From positions 1,116,001 to 1,180,000 of the forward strand of contig CBDEGU010000012.1 of NCBI GenBank assembly GCA_965238045.1: a stretch of 64,000 bases of DNA. The letters are read 5' to 3'. Below are positions 55,327 through 63,742 of this stretch, piece by piece (within the stretch, counting starts at the first letter, position 1; each line of letters starts with the position of its first letter). The position numbers and the translations under genes were made by a program. The notes under the pieces were generated by a model, which was not told where the DNA came from, searched no databases, and was given only the letters and a program-made list of their open reading frames with translations. This stretch comes from CBDEGU01 sp965238045 (GTDB lineage Bacteria > Acidobacteriota > Terriglobia > Bryobacterales > UBA6623).

Positions 55327-55674
55327 AACGTGGAAAGGCTTCGCCGCAATTATAGCGAAGAACAGAGGCAGCTACACATGATTACCGAGATCGCGGGCAA
55401 GGCGCCGGTATAGGGACTCCGCCGGCCGGTGGCCGCGGACCGGCGTTCGCTTGAGGATACCGGCGTGTGCTTTTCTGAAAGGGAGAACCTTCGGACGATC
55501 TTCAGGGCAAGACCGCTTTCGAATCGTTAACTTGACAATGCTCTGGCCGACGCCGACGGCCGGGGCGAGTTCTCGCTAGAATGGTCTAGGTTTGAGCTTC
55601 GCTCCGGCTGATTCGCGGGCGGGAGCGAGCATCGCACCGGAGTGTCGCACTGTAGTGTCGCACTGGGAGGAGAT
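55327..55674. promoter_or_regulatory. Divergent promoter region of DUF3500 gene and cytochrome operon
   Basis: Just before the cytochrome start there are two close copies of GTGTCGCACTG-type sequence (about 55642-55665: GTGTCGCACTGTAGTGTCGC). These direct repeats could be an operator. A strong GGGAGGAG ribosome site follows. No gene was recognised. Confidence 0.4.
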
Positions 55675-56463
55675 GTGCTGAAACCCCTGAGTGCTCTGGT
55701 CTGCTTCGTTGGTTGGGCTCTCACCCTTGGGGCGCAGGAAGCTGAGGTTCGCAATCCCTACACGAGTCCCGCGGAGGTCGCGTCGGGCGAAAAGCTCTTT
55801 CGCGCCCATTGCGCCGTTTGCCATGGCCTTGACGGGTCCGGGCCGAGGGGCGCCGGATCGGATCTGACGAAAGGCGAATTTCGCCACGGCAGCAGCGACG
55901 CCGAACTGCGCGAGACGATCTCGGAAGGGATTGACGGCACCGATATGACCGGCATCTTCTTTGACGGAAGGCAGCTCTGGCAGATCGTCGCCTACGTTCG
56001 GACTTTGAGTCAGGGCCCGAAGAGCAGTGCTGGCGGAGGGGATCCGGTCCGCGGCAAGGATCTATTCCACAACAAGGGTGGTTGCAGCCAGTGCCATAAA
56101 GTGGGAGACGCAGGCGGGCATCTCGCGCCGAATTTGAGTGACATTGGCGCGCGCCGCTCTGCTCAGTTTTTGCGCACGTCGTTACTGCGGCCGAACGCGA
56201 GAGTCTTCCCGCGGCACTGGACGCTTCGGGCGGTGACGACAAAGGGCGAGCAAGTTTCAGGGACACGCCTGAACGAGGACAGCCACTCCTTGCAGATCCG
56301 TGACAGCGGTGGCCGTCTTGTCACTCTGCTCAAGAGCGAGTTGAGGGAGTATGAGCTGATCAAGACGTCGTCCATGCCCTCCTACGAGGGCAGACTGAGC
56401 GCTGGAGAAATCGGGGACTTGGTCGCCTACCTGTCCACGCTAAGACGAGGAGCGCCCCAATGA
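55675..56463 (+). CDS. Dihaem cytochrome c (electron acceptor of PQQ dehydrogenase)
   Basis: The signal peptide (PLSALVCFVGWALTLGA) is followed by two cytochrome c domains with CAVCH (about residue 46) and CSQCH (about 133) haem-attachment sites and later Met axial-ligand candidates in GTDMTGIFF and SSMPSYEGRLS. The product should be periplasmic and could accept electrons from the dehydrogenase encoded next. The stop overlaps the start of that gene (ATGA), giving tight coupling. GTG 55675 with GGGAGGAG just upstream is the likely start. Confidence 0.88.
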   Translation: MLKPLSALVCFVGWALTLGAQEAEVRNPYTSPAEVASGEKLFRAHCAVCHGLDGSGPRGAGSDLTKGEFRHGSSDAELRETISEGIDGTDMTGIFFDGRQLWQIVAYVRTLSQGPKSSAGGGDPVRGKDLFHNKGGCSQCHKVGDAGGHLAPNLSDIGARRSAQFLRTSLLRPNARVFPRHWTLRAVTTKGEQVSGTRLNEDSHSLQIRDSGGRLVTLLKSELREYELIKTSSMPSYEGRLSAGEIGDLVAYLSTLRRGAPQ

Positions 56464-58070
56464 ACGTTATCCGCTGGACTGCTGTGCTGACCCTCGGTGC
56501 TCTGGCAGCAGGCGCCCAGGTGACCGAGGAACGAATCCGTAAGGCTGACAGCGAACCAGGGAACTGGCTCACCTACTCGCGCACCTACAAGAGCTGGCAC
56601 TACAGTCCGCTCGACGAGATCACGACCAGCAACGTGGCTGACCTCGACTTGCAGTGGGTCTTTCAGGCGGCGGAGAAAACCAAGTTCCAGTCGACTCCTC
56701 TGGTCGTTGATGGCGTGATGTACGTGACACACTCGCCGAACAACATCGCCGCGATTGACGCCCTGACAGGCCGGGTGTTCTGGACCTATCACCACACGCT
56801 TTCGGAACAGATCAGTGTTTGCTGCGGGCGGGTCAATCGCGGTCTGGCGATTCTTGGCGACACGCTCTATCAAGCTACGCTGGATGGCCGGCTGATGGCC
56901 CATGACGCCAAGACGGGTGAAGTCGAGTGGGACGTCAAGGTCGTCGACAACCGCGACGGATACACGCTGACGGTTGCGCCGCTCATCGTTAAGGACAAGG
57001 TGGTCATCGGCACAGCCGGCGGGGAGTACGGCATTCGAGGGTTTCTGGATGCCTACGACGCCAAGACCGGCAAGCGTGTCTGGCGCTTCTGGACCATCCC
57101 CGGACCGGGTGAGCCGGGCCACGACACTTGGGAGGGAGACGCCTGGAAACGCGGCGGCGGTTCGATCTGGGTGACGGGCTCCTACGACCCGGAGCTGAAC
57201 TTGATGTACTGGGGCATCGGCAATCCGGCACCCGATTGGAACGCCGATGTCCGGCCCGGCGACAACCTCTATACCGACTCGGTGATCGCTGTGGACCCTG
57301 ACACGGGCAAGCTGAAATGGCACTTCCAGTTCACACCGAACGACCGGTGGGATTGGGACGCCGTGCAAGTCCCGGTGCTGGCCGACCTCGAGCACGAAGG
57401 CCGCATGCGCAAGCTGATTCTGTGGGGGAATCGCAATGCCTTCTATTACGTGCTCGACCGTGAGACCGGGGAGTTTCTGCTCGGCAAGCCGTTTGTCTAT
57501 CAGAACTGGGCGGCTGGGCTGGATGAGAACGGGCGGCCGATCATGCGGCCGGAGAGCAAACCCACCGAGCAAGGGACGAAGGTCTATCCCAGTGTCCAAG
57601 GCGGCACGAACTGGTACGCACCGACATTCAGCCCTCGTACCGGGTTGTACTACCTCACGGTGTGGGATCGTTATCCGAGCACGTATTACCAGGGCGAGGC
57701 CGTCTATGTGCGCGGCGAGAGATACCCGGGAAGCCTGCCGCAGGGGATCTACCCTGATCCGGTCAAGGATGAGGAGACTGGCTTCGGGGCCGTCCGTGCG
57801 CTGGAGCCGCTGACCGGTGAGTTGCGTTGGGAGTTCAGGATGACCGGCGTGAGCGAGAGCGGCCTGCTCTCGACCGCCGGTGACGTGCTGTTCTCCGGCA
57901 GCATGGAGGGACACTTCATGGCGCTCGACATCAACAAGGGCGAGTTGCTTTGGAGAAAGTATCTCGGCGGACGCATAGCCAACTCACCGATCACGTATCA
58001 GGTGCGCGGTAGGCAGTATGTGTCGGTCGCGTCAGGGAGTGCGCTCTTCACTTTCGCTTTGAAACAGTAG
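56460..58070 (+). CDS. PQQ-dependent alcohol dehydrogenase with lanthanide-type DxD motif
   Basis: This is a quinoprotein of the methanol/ethanol dehydrogenase family: eight-bladed propeller with tryptophan-docking motifs, signal peptide (VIRWTAVLTLGALAAGA). The adjacent-Cys disulfide is in ISVCCGRVNRGLA (about residue 118). A metal-ligand Asn lies in GIGNPAPDWNADVRPGDNLY, and the catalytic Asp in PNDRWDWDAVQ (about 300). The Asp two residues after the catalytic Asp (D-W-D) is the feature that marks lanthanide-binding XoxF/PedH-type enzymes, in contrast to Ala in calcium MxaF. Substrate alcohol not assignable. It is co-translated with the dihaem cytochrome. Confidence 0.88.
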   Translation: MNVIRWTAVLTLGALAAGAQVTEERIRKADSEPGNWLTYSRTYKSWHYSPLDEITTSNVADLDLQWVFQAAEKTKFQSTPLVVDGVMYVTHSPNNIAAIDALTGRVFWTYHHTLSEQISVCCGRVNRGLAILGDTLYQATLDGRLMAHDAKTGEVEWDVKVVDNRDGYTLTVAPLIVKDKVVIGTAGGEYGIRGFLDAYDAKTGKRVWRFWTIPGPGEPGHDTWEGDAWKRGGGSIWVTGSYDPELNLMYWGIGNPAPDWNADVRPGDNLYTDSVIAVDPDTGKLKWHFQFTPNDRWDWDAVQVPVLADLEHEGRMRKLILWGNRNAFYYVLDRETGEFLLGKPFVYQNWAAGLDENGRPIMRPESKPTEQGTKVYPSVQGGTNWYAPTFSPRTGLYYLTVWDRYPSTYYQGEAVYVRGERYPGSLPQGIYPDPVKDEETGFGAVRALEPLTGELRWEFRMTGVSESGLLSTAGDVLFSGSMEGHFMALDINKGELLWRKYLGGRIANSPITYQVRGRQYVSVASGSALFTFALKQ

Positions 58071-58088
58071 CGGCTCGGTCGTCTTTGC

Positions 58089-59212
58089 TAGTGGACTGTC
58101 CCAGAGTAACCTTCTTAGTGAAAGCGGCGTCTATACAGTATGCCCTTTCAAGCCGAACCAATCGCTTTGGACGAGAAAGAACGGTCTGAGTTGGAAGAGA
58201 TCGGCGGCTCGCAGTCGCTGCCGGCCGGGTTCGTGCTACGAGCCAAGATCGTGTTGTTGTTGAGCGGCGGCTGGTCGTATGCACGCCTAGCCGACAAACT
58301 CGACACCTCGGCGCGTACCGTGGGGAAATGGAAGCGCCGCTTTCTCCAAGCCCGACTCGATGGGCTCGAAACCGAGCGGCCCGGTCAAGCGCCCTCCAAG
58401 CTGAGCGTCAAGCTGCGCGCTCGGATACTCAACGCCACGCGCCGCAAACCCCGAGACGGTTCCACCCACTGGTCCTGCCGCAAACTCGCCCGTCAGCTCG
58501 CGCTAAGCAAGACGATGATTCATCGCGTTTGGCGGGAAGCCGGCCTGCAACCGCATCGTTTGGAACGCTACATGGCCTCCAACGACCCGGACTTCGAGCG
58601 CAAGGCGGCCGACATCATCGGGCTCTATCTCGACCCGCCCCGGCACGCCGCCATATTCTGCGTTGACGAAAAGACCGCCATTGAGGCCCTGGATCGCCGC
58701 GACCGTGTGCTGCCGCTCTCGCCCGGCCGGGCGGAACGGCACGGCTTCGAATACAAGCGCAACGGCACACTCTCGCTCTACGCCGCTCTGAACACCAAAA
58801 CCGGCAAGGTGCAGGGCAAGACCGCTCGGCGACACACCAGCAAGGAGTTCGTGAGCTTTCTCGCCGACATCGTCGCGCCCTACGAGGCCGAGCAGGAGAT
58901 TCACATCATCCGCGACAATCTCTCCGCGCACAAGACGAAGAAGGTGGCCGAGTTCCTGCGAGCCCATCCCAACGTGCAGTTACACTTCACCCCGACCTAT
59001 TCGTCGTGGCTGAATCAAGTCGAATTGTGGTTTTCCAAGCTGCAGAGGGATGTGATCACGCGCGGCATCTTCACCTCCACGGCGGACCTGGCCCGCAAGT
59101 TACGCCGCTACATCAACGCCTATTCCAAAGACGCCAAGCCCTTCCGCTGGAAATACTCCAACCCCGCGCGCCGCATCCGTCATGGTGTATCTTTCTCTGG
59201 GACAGTCCACTA
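58089..59212 (+). mobile_element. IS630-family insertion sequence, intact
   Basis: Inverted ends TAGTGGACTGTCCCAGAG occur at 58089 and, inverted, at 59212. CTAG is present at both borders (58088-58091 and 59210-59213), in line with insertion at CTAG with TA duplication. It encloses one complete transposase gene. The right border coincides with the stop codon of the leftward ABC-ATPase gene. Confidence 0.93.
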
Positions 59213-59213
59213 G
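58140..59213 (+). CDS. IS630-family transposase
   Basis: Helix-turn-helix segments (SYARLADKLDTSARTVGKWK; RKLARQLALSKTMIHRVW) are followed by the Tc1/mariner-type DDE core. First Asp lies in AIFCVDEKTAIEALDR (about residue 180), second in HIIRDNLSAHKT (about 260), and Glu in WLNQVELWFSKLQRD (about 297). The frame is complete at 357 residues with no frameshift. ATG 58140 lies just inside the left end and the stop TAG is the border CTAG itself. It could provide transposase for the two CTAG-bordered MITEs only if it recognised their different ends; that is not supported by sequence. Confidence 0.95.
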   Translation: MPFQAEPIALDEKERSELEEIGGSQSLPAGFVLRAKIVLLLSGGWSYARLADKLDTSARTVGKWKRRFLQARLDGLETERPGQAPSKLSVKLRARILNATRRKPRDGSTHWSCRKLARQLALSKTMIHRVWREAGLQPHRLERYMASNDPDFERKAADIIGLYLDPPRHAAIFCVDEKTAIEALDRRDRVLPLSPGRAERHGFEYKRNGTLSLYAALNTKTGKVQGKTARRHTSKEFVSFLADIVAPYEAEQEIHIIRDNLSAHKTKKVAEFLRAHPNVQLHFTPTYSSWLNQVELWFSKLQRDVITRGIFTSTADLARKLRRYINAYSKDAKPFRWKYSNPARRIRHGVSFSGTVH

Positions 59214-59890
59214 GGGCCAGGGTCGCTGGGACGAATCTGGCCCGCGTCGATCCGGAACACGCGGTCGCAGCTTCGGGCGAAGCCGAGGTTGTGCGTGGCG
59301 ATGACGGCGGTGACGCCATGTGCACCGGGGAGCGAAGTGATAAGGTCGATGATCGCCTGGCCGGTTTTCTGATCGAGATTTCCTGTCGGCTCATCGGCCA
59401 GCAGCAGTTTCGGCGACGCGACCAGCGCGCGCGCGATGGCGATACGCTGCTGCTCGCCGCCGGAGAGTTCCCCGGCGCCGTGGCTGGCCCGGTGCGCCAG
59501 ACCCACTTCGGCGATGCAATCTCTCGCCGCTCGCTCGGCCTGTTGCGCCGACTGGCCGGCGATCAGTAGCGGCATCATGATGTTCTCCAGAGCTGTGAAC
59601 TCGGGCAGCAGGTGGTAATTTTGCCACACGTAACCGATATCGCGATTACGCAGATGATCGAGTTCCGCTTGGGTGCGTGACGAGAGAGACCGGCCGTCGA
59701 AATAAATTTCCCCGCCACTGGGCTGGTCGAGCGTGGCGAGCAGGTGCAGCAGCGTCGTCTTGCCGGCCCCGGACTCACCCACCAGCGCCGTGCTCTGGCC
59801 TTTGGAGAATTCCAGGTCCACGCCGTCGAGCACGACCAGGTCGCTGTCGCCAGAGCGAAAGACTTTCGTGAGATTCTCGACGCGGATCAT
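59210..59890 (-). CDS. ABC transporter ATP-binding protein (LolD/MacB-like)
   Basis: This ATPase of the MacB/LolD group has Walker A VGESGAGKTTLLHL, Q-loop in VWQNYHLLPEFTALEN, signature LSGGEQQRIAIARAL, Walker B KLLLADEPTG and the switch His in VIATHNLGFA. Partners would be a FtsX-like permease exporting lipoproteins or peptides; none is adjacent here. ATG 59890 (MIRVENL) is the usual start of such proteins, four codons inside the longest frame. The stop is the TAG of the CTAG where the IS630 element inserted, so the coding region is intact. Confidence 0.92.
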   Translation of the reverse strand: MIRVENLTKVFRSGDSDLVVLDGVDLEFSKGQSTALVGESGAGKTTLLHLLATLDQPSGGEIYFDGRSLSSRTQAELDHLRNRDIGYVWQNYHLLPEFTALENIMMPLLIAGQSAQQAERAARDCIAEVGLAHRASHGAGELSGGEQQRIAIARALVASPKLLLADEPTGNLDQKTGQAIIDLITSLPGAHGVTAVIATHNLGFARSCDRVFRIDAGQIRPSDPGP

Positions 59891-59955
59891 CGGTTCACAC
59901 ATGGACTTACTGGGGCATCACCATGGAAAGGGGGCTTCTTCCGCGCGAGAATCTT

Positions 59956-60483
59956 TCATAGTAAGCCGAGCCGGCGAATTTGATCGACGCCCGCCCGCGG
60001 CCCCTCGCCGGCGTTACTCACAGTGTAGTCGGCCTTTTCATACACGCAACGGCGTTTCTCGAAGAGGCTTTCAAAATCGTGGCGATTTCGGGCCAGGGGC
60101 CGGTCGTCATTTTCCGACACGCGTTCCCAAAGCTGGGCCAGCGGGACATCGAGCCAAATCGTGAGTCCGGCCGAGGCCAGCGCCTCGCGGTTTCGTTCAT
60201 CGGCGAAGGCGCCTCCGCCGAGCGCCACGACTCTGGCCCGCCCCCGTCTCGCCTCGCCTGTCTGATCGAGGATGGCTTCTCGTTCCAGGGCCCGAAACGC
60301 GCGCTCGCCGTGCTGGGAAAAAATTCGCGGAATGGCCATGCCGGCCGCACGTTCGATCTCCTCGTCAAGGTCCACAAAATCCCAGCCGATCTCCTCGGCG
60401 AGGCGGCGGCCCACCTCGGATTTCCCGCATCCCATGAAGCCGGTTAGGTAGATGCCCGGCGCTCGCTTCAGTCTGTCGTGCAT
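59956..60483 (-). CDS. aroK: Shikimate kinase
   Basis: This enzyme phosphorylates shikimate at O3 in aromatic amino-acid synthesis. It has the P-loop TGFMGCGKSEVGRRLAE, shikimate-binding Asp/Arg in FVDLDEEIERAAG and FRALEREAIL, ALGGGAFADERNRE, and the lid region ENDDRPLARNRHDFESLFEK, then RRCVYEKADYTV. At 175 residues the length is normal. ATG 60483 lies inside the end of the upstream SDR gene (16-bp overlap in another frame), so the two are translationally linked. The longer open frame upstream is a shadow over the SDR gene. Confidence 0.93.
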   Translation of the reverse strand: MHDRLKRAPGIYLTGFMGCGKSEVGRRLAEEIGWDFVDLDEEIERAAGMAIPRIFSQHGERAFRALEREAILDQTGEARRGRARVVALGGGAFADERNREALASAGLTIWLDVPLAQLWERVSENDDRPLARNRHDFESLFEKRRCVYEKADYTVSNAGEGPRAGVDQIRRLGLL

Positions 60484-61292
60484 GACTCGTGCCCGCCAGC
60501 GCCCGGCTTCGCGGGGTGATTCCCGCGCGCCATCAGTCCGAACACAACACTGGGCAGCATACGCGTGAAAGCGATCAGAGCCCAGCCGATACGCGGCGTT
60601 ACGACGGTGCGCTTGCCCCGGCGGAGACCCTCGAGCGTTGCCCGCGCGCACTGTTCGGGGGTAATCATGAACGGCCTCGGTCCCCCGGTCCCAGGCGATG
60701 ACTCGGCGCCCAGCGCGTGCCCGGTGAAGGCCGTATCCACATATCCCGGACAAACGCTCAGGACGTGAATGCCCCACCGCCGGAGTTCCATTCGCAGGCC
60801 GTCGGAGTAGGCGTTCAGAGCGTATTTCGATGCGCAATACAGCGAAACCCCCGGCAGCGGCACCTTGCCGGCGAGGGAACTGATGTTGACCACCGCGCCA
60901 CCCTCCGGGATGGAGGGCGAGAGCTGCCGTACCAACTCGACGGGTGCGAAAAAATTCAGAGCAAAGACCCGTTGCGCCAGCTCTGGAGGGCAATCATCAG
61001 AGGGGGCGTTTAATGCCGCTCCCGCGTTATTGATGAGAATGTCGAGCGCCGGGAAGAGCCTTCGCGCCTCAGCGCATAGCTTTTCGATGGCGCTCAGCTC
61101 GCACAGGTCGGCCGGAATCGCGGTCACGTCCGCGGGCGCGAGTTCGCGGCTCAGCGCTTCGAGCTTATCCTTGGAACGGGCGGTGAGGATCAGCCGCGCG
61201 CCTTCAGCCGCCAGCGCGCGGGCAAGCGCCTCGCCGATTCCCGACGACGCACCGGTAATCAGCACGGTCTTATCTCTGAAGGATTTCAGCAT
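60468..61292 (-). CDS. Short-chain dehydrogenase/reductase
   Basis: This classical SDR carries VLITGASSGIGEALARALA (cofactor site), ILINNAGAALN, the catalytic Ser in VVNISSLAGKV, and YCASKYAL with Tyr and Lys. The C-terminal extension (RRGKRTVVTPRIGWALIAF, MLPSVVFGLMARG) is typical of the DltE/YqjQ-like group. ATG 61292 is preceded by GGAAAG; the ten residues before it in the open frame are not conserved. It overlaps aroK. Confidence 0.9.
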   Translation of the reverse strand: MLKSFRDKTVLITGASSGIGEALARALAAEGARLILTARSKDKLEALSRELAPADVTAIPADLCELSAIEKLCAEARRLFPALDILINNAGAALNAPSDDCPPELAQRVFALNFFAPVELVRQLSPSIPEGGAVVNISSLAGKVPLPGVSLYCASKYALNAYSDGLRMELRRWGIHVLSVCPGYVDTAFTGHALGAESSPGTGGPRPFMITPEQCARATLEGLRRGKRTVVTPRIGWALIAFTRMLPSVVFGLMARGNHPAKPGAGGHESCTTD

Positions 61293-61398
61293 CTTTCCTT
61301 TCGCCCGGCGCGGTCCGGGCAAGTTCTGATTTCGGCTGCTAGGATATGAAAGTGCGTGGCGCGATCTCTCAAGATACGAATCGGAGCAGCGGATAGCA

Positions 61399-61557
61399 AT
61401 GAGTAAGTTCGGGGTGTTGAGCGAGTTTGTCTTGTTCCTTCGCGAGAATAAGAAACTGTGGCTCTTGCCAATCGTTCTGACGCTGGCTCTGCTGGGCGTA
61501 CTGCTGGTCTATGCGCAGACCTCCGCTCTGGCCCCGTTTATTTACACTCTCTTCTAG
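61399..61557 (+). CDS. DUF5989-family membrane micro-protein (52 residues)
   Basis: This short gene encodes an N-terminal LSEFVLFLRENKKLWLLPIV and a single membrane helix ending in AQTSALAPFIYTLF. This is the characteristic DUF5989 pattern (FLRxxKKxWLLPI ... SAxAPFIYTLF). Members are often next to carbamoyltransferase genes; none is seen here. It stands alone on the plus strand, convergent with the methyltransferase gene, whose stop is 3 bp away. Confidence 0.85.
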   Translation: MSKFGVLSEFVLFLRENKKLWLLPIVLTLALLGVLLVYAQTSALAPFIYTLF

Positions 61558-61560
61558 CTT

Positions 61561-62322
61561 TTAGGAGCCCCTGCTGGCCGCATCTTTGAAGATCAAGATG
61601 TGCTGCGTGGGGACGAAGTCCATCGACCCGACGAAGCGGAAGCCGACCGGCTCGAGTTCCGAGCGGACTTCGGCCGCCGTCATCTTGCGGACCGGCGGCA
61701 GAGGGATGTTGGGGTCTTCCTTGCGGTATTCGATCACGACGACGCGCCCGCCGGGCTTCAAGGAGCGGCGAACTTGCTCCATGATATCCTCGGGCTGCGC
61801 CAGTTCATGATAGACATCCACGAGCAGGACCAGATCGACTTGCCCAACCGGCAGGTGGGGATCACCCGGCTCGCCCAGGACTACCTCCACATTGGTGATA
61901 TTGCGGTCCTGGAGATTCTGACGCAGACGGTCGAGCATGCCCTGCTGGACGTCGACCGCGATGACGCGTCCGCTCTCGCCAACTTGCTCGGCCAATCGCC
62001 AAGTGAAGTAGCCGACCCCGGCGCCGAGATCGACTACCGTCGCTCCCTTGGAGATGTTCAGCGCTTCCACGACGCGGCCGGGCTGCTCCTCGGCCTCTCG
62101 CTCCGGCCGGGTCAGCCAGTCGGCTTGAGCGACGGGCGTGACGGGCGGGATCTGACGCTTCTTGATCACCTTGCCGATGCGCAGCGGCCGGCGCTCCCGG
62201 CCATCGGCGATCCAGCCGTCCCCTCGCGCATCGCCCAGGAATCCCGGCGCGCCTCCACAGCCCGCCAGCAGCGCCGCCAGAACCGCCAGCGCTGATCTGC
62301 CGGCATCGCTCGGTCGTGTCAT
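61561..62322 (-). CDS. Methyltransferase-fold lipoprotein
   Basis: The N-terminus is a lipoprotein signal: AVLAALLAGCGGAP with a lipobox Leu-Ala-Gly-Cys. After a basic segment (RIGKVIKKRQIPPV) comes a complete class I methyltransferase domain: ATVVDLGAGVGYFTWRLAEQ (motif I, about residue 90), VIAVDVQQGMLDRLRQNL, VDLVLLVDVYHELAQPE, SLKPGGRVVVIEYRKEDP. The SAM motifs look intact although SAM is a cytoplasmic cofactor, which is the oddity. ATG 62322 is 11 bp after the upstream DapA-family gene stop, so they are probably co-transcribed. Confidence 0.85.
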   Translation of the reverse strand: MTRPSDAGRSALAVLAALLAGCGGAPGFLGDARGDGWIADGRERRPLRIGKVIKKRQIPPVTPVAQADWLTRPEREAEEQPGRVVEALNISKGATVVDLGAGVGYFTWRLAEQVGESGRVIAVDVQQGMLDRLRQNLQDRNITNVEVVLGEPGDPHLPVGQVDLVLLVDVYHELAQPEDIMEQVRRSLKPGGRVVVIEYRKEDPNIPLPPVRKMTAAEVRSELEPVGFRFVGSMDFVPTQHILIFKDAASRGS

Positions 62323-62333
62323 ACCCGCGACTG

Positions 62334-63254
62334 CTAATCGTCGAGCGTCTTGACGGCGAGCAGACCCACGCGCCGCATCAGAGCTTCGAGTTCCTCGCGG
62401 TCCCATTCGCTGAGCTCGATCAGGGGCAGCCGTACCCTGCCTCCCGGCAAGCCGGCCAACCTCATTCCCGCCTTGATCATGGAACATTTGTAGCCCGGGT
62501 GACGGTTTCGGATTTGATAAAGAGGAACGACGATTTCATCGAGAAGCTGCCGGACGTGCTCGAAATTGCCCTGAGCCGCCAGCTCCGCGATGCCGATCGT
62601 AACCTGGGGTATGAAACAGGCCAGCCCGGAGGTGAAGGTGTGCACTCCGTGATTCCAGTAGGTTGGCACGAAGGGCTCAGCCATCCCGTTGACCCAATAG
62701 AAACGGTCTCCAAACTTACCCCGCACGTTGAGATAGTGCGACATGTTGCCGTTCTCGTCCTTCACCATGCAAATGTTTTCGCATCCGGCCACTTTCTCAA
62801 GCAGCGACAGGCTCAATACGCCGCTCCACTTGGTCTGATACAGAAACACGGGCACTTCGGCGGCCCCGGCCACGCGGCGGTAGTAGTCGGCTAACCCCAC
62901 TTCATTGAGGTCGGGCGAATAGGGGGCCATGACGATCACGGCGTCCGCGCCGGCCTTGCGGGCCAGCCGGGCTTGCGCCTGCGCGGTATGCAGTGTCTGG
63001 CCGACCCCAAAGATGAGCCCTTTTTTGTCGCCTACCATCTCACCGGCGATCGCGGCGAGTTTTTCGTATTCATCAAGTCTGAGCGATTGCATCTCGCCAT
63101 TGCTGCCACAGAAAGCCAGCGCCGCGAGCTTGGTCTTGAGCATGAACTCGACGTTCGTCCGGAATGCACGAGAGTCAAATTCGTCACGATCAGAGAAGGG
63201 CGAAACGGGGAATCCGATCACGCCAGGGAAGCGCTCAAGCAAAGGATTTTCCAT
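62334..63254 (-). CDS. Dihydrodipicolinate synthase (DapA) family aldolase/dehydratase
   Basis: This class I aldolase of the DapA superfamily forms a Schiff base with a keto acid. FPVSPFSDRDEFDSRAF at the N-terminus, the pyruvate-binding block in GSNGEMQSLRLDEYEKLAAI (here NGEM replaces the usual TGE), Tyr in VPVFLYQTKWSG and the Schiff-base Lys in ICMVKDENGN (about residue 165). It is more like the 5-keto-4-deoxy-glucarate dehydratase/N-acetylneuraminate lyase branch than true DapA; the exact substrate is unclear. ATG 63254 gives 306 residues. Confidence 0.87.
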   Translation of the reverse strand: MENPLLERFPGVIGFPVSPFSDRDEFDSRAFRTNVEFMLKTKLAALAFCGSNGEMQSLRLDEYEKLAAIAGEMVGDKKGLIFGVGQTLHTAQAQARLARKAGADAVIVMAPYSPDLNEVGLADYYRRVAGAAEVPVFLYQTKWSGVLSLSLLEKVAGCENICMVKDENGNMSHYLNVRGKFGDRFYWVNGMAEPFVPTYWNHGVHTFTSGLACFIPQVTIGIAELAAQGNFEHVRQLLDEIVVPLYQIRNRHPGYKCSMIKAGMRLAGLPGGRVRLPLIELSEWDREELEALMRRVGLLAVKTLDD

Positions 63255-63389
63255 ACTCTTGGATCTTCTCAAAACCGTGCCGCGCCGTCAATGCCCGGGG
63301 CGGCTCGGGGCGCGGCGGATGGCGGAATCGTGGGGCGGAGGGGCTCCCGCCCGAGGGCGGCAAGGGAGGCACGCTCAGGCAAAAGCCGT

Positions 63390-63671
63390 TCAGAAAAACC
63401 GTTTCATGCGGTTCTTGACATTCTTGGCGAGCTTTTCGACCCGCTCGGCCTTGCGGATGCTCCGCAGATCGACGACATGCTCCTGGTTCTTCTCGAGCTC
63501 TTGCTCGAGTTCTTGCACCAGCCGGATGATTTCGGCGACATCCTTGACGGACTGCTCGTAATCGGCCTTGAGGATGGCCTGTTCCCGCTGCTGGCGGTTC
63601 TCAATGCTGGTCTCGCGCTGCGGCGGCATGGGAAGCAGCAATAGCAGAAGAGCCAGTGACCATGGCGTCAT
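63390..63671 (-). CDS. Small secreted coiled-coil protein
   Basis: This 93-residue product has a short signal peptide (WSLALLLLLLPMPP) followed by an acidic/basic heptad-like helix (DVAEIIRLVQELEQELEKNQ, then KAERVEKLAKNVKNRMKRF). I recognise no family. It lies between the CcmD-like gene and the DapA-family gene on the same strand. Confidence 0.65.
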   Translation of the reverse strand: MTPWSLALLLLLLPMPPQRETSIENRQQREQAILKADYEQSVKDVAEIIRLVQELEQELEKNQEHVVDLRSIRKAERVEKLAKNVKNRMKRFF

Positions 63672-63742
63672 GACGGTTGCCCTCTTGTCTCGATCATGCG
63701 AACGGCGTTCGCTTCACAGCGGGGCGGGCGTCCACCGCGAAA

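Noticed and set aside
58089..59212. The resident IS630 as the driver of the two MITEs
   Set aside because: Its ends (TAGTGGACTGTCCC) do not match the MITE ends (TAGAGCATTTTCA) beyond the TAG, so cross-mobilisation is not supported.
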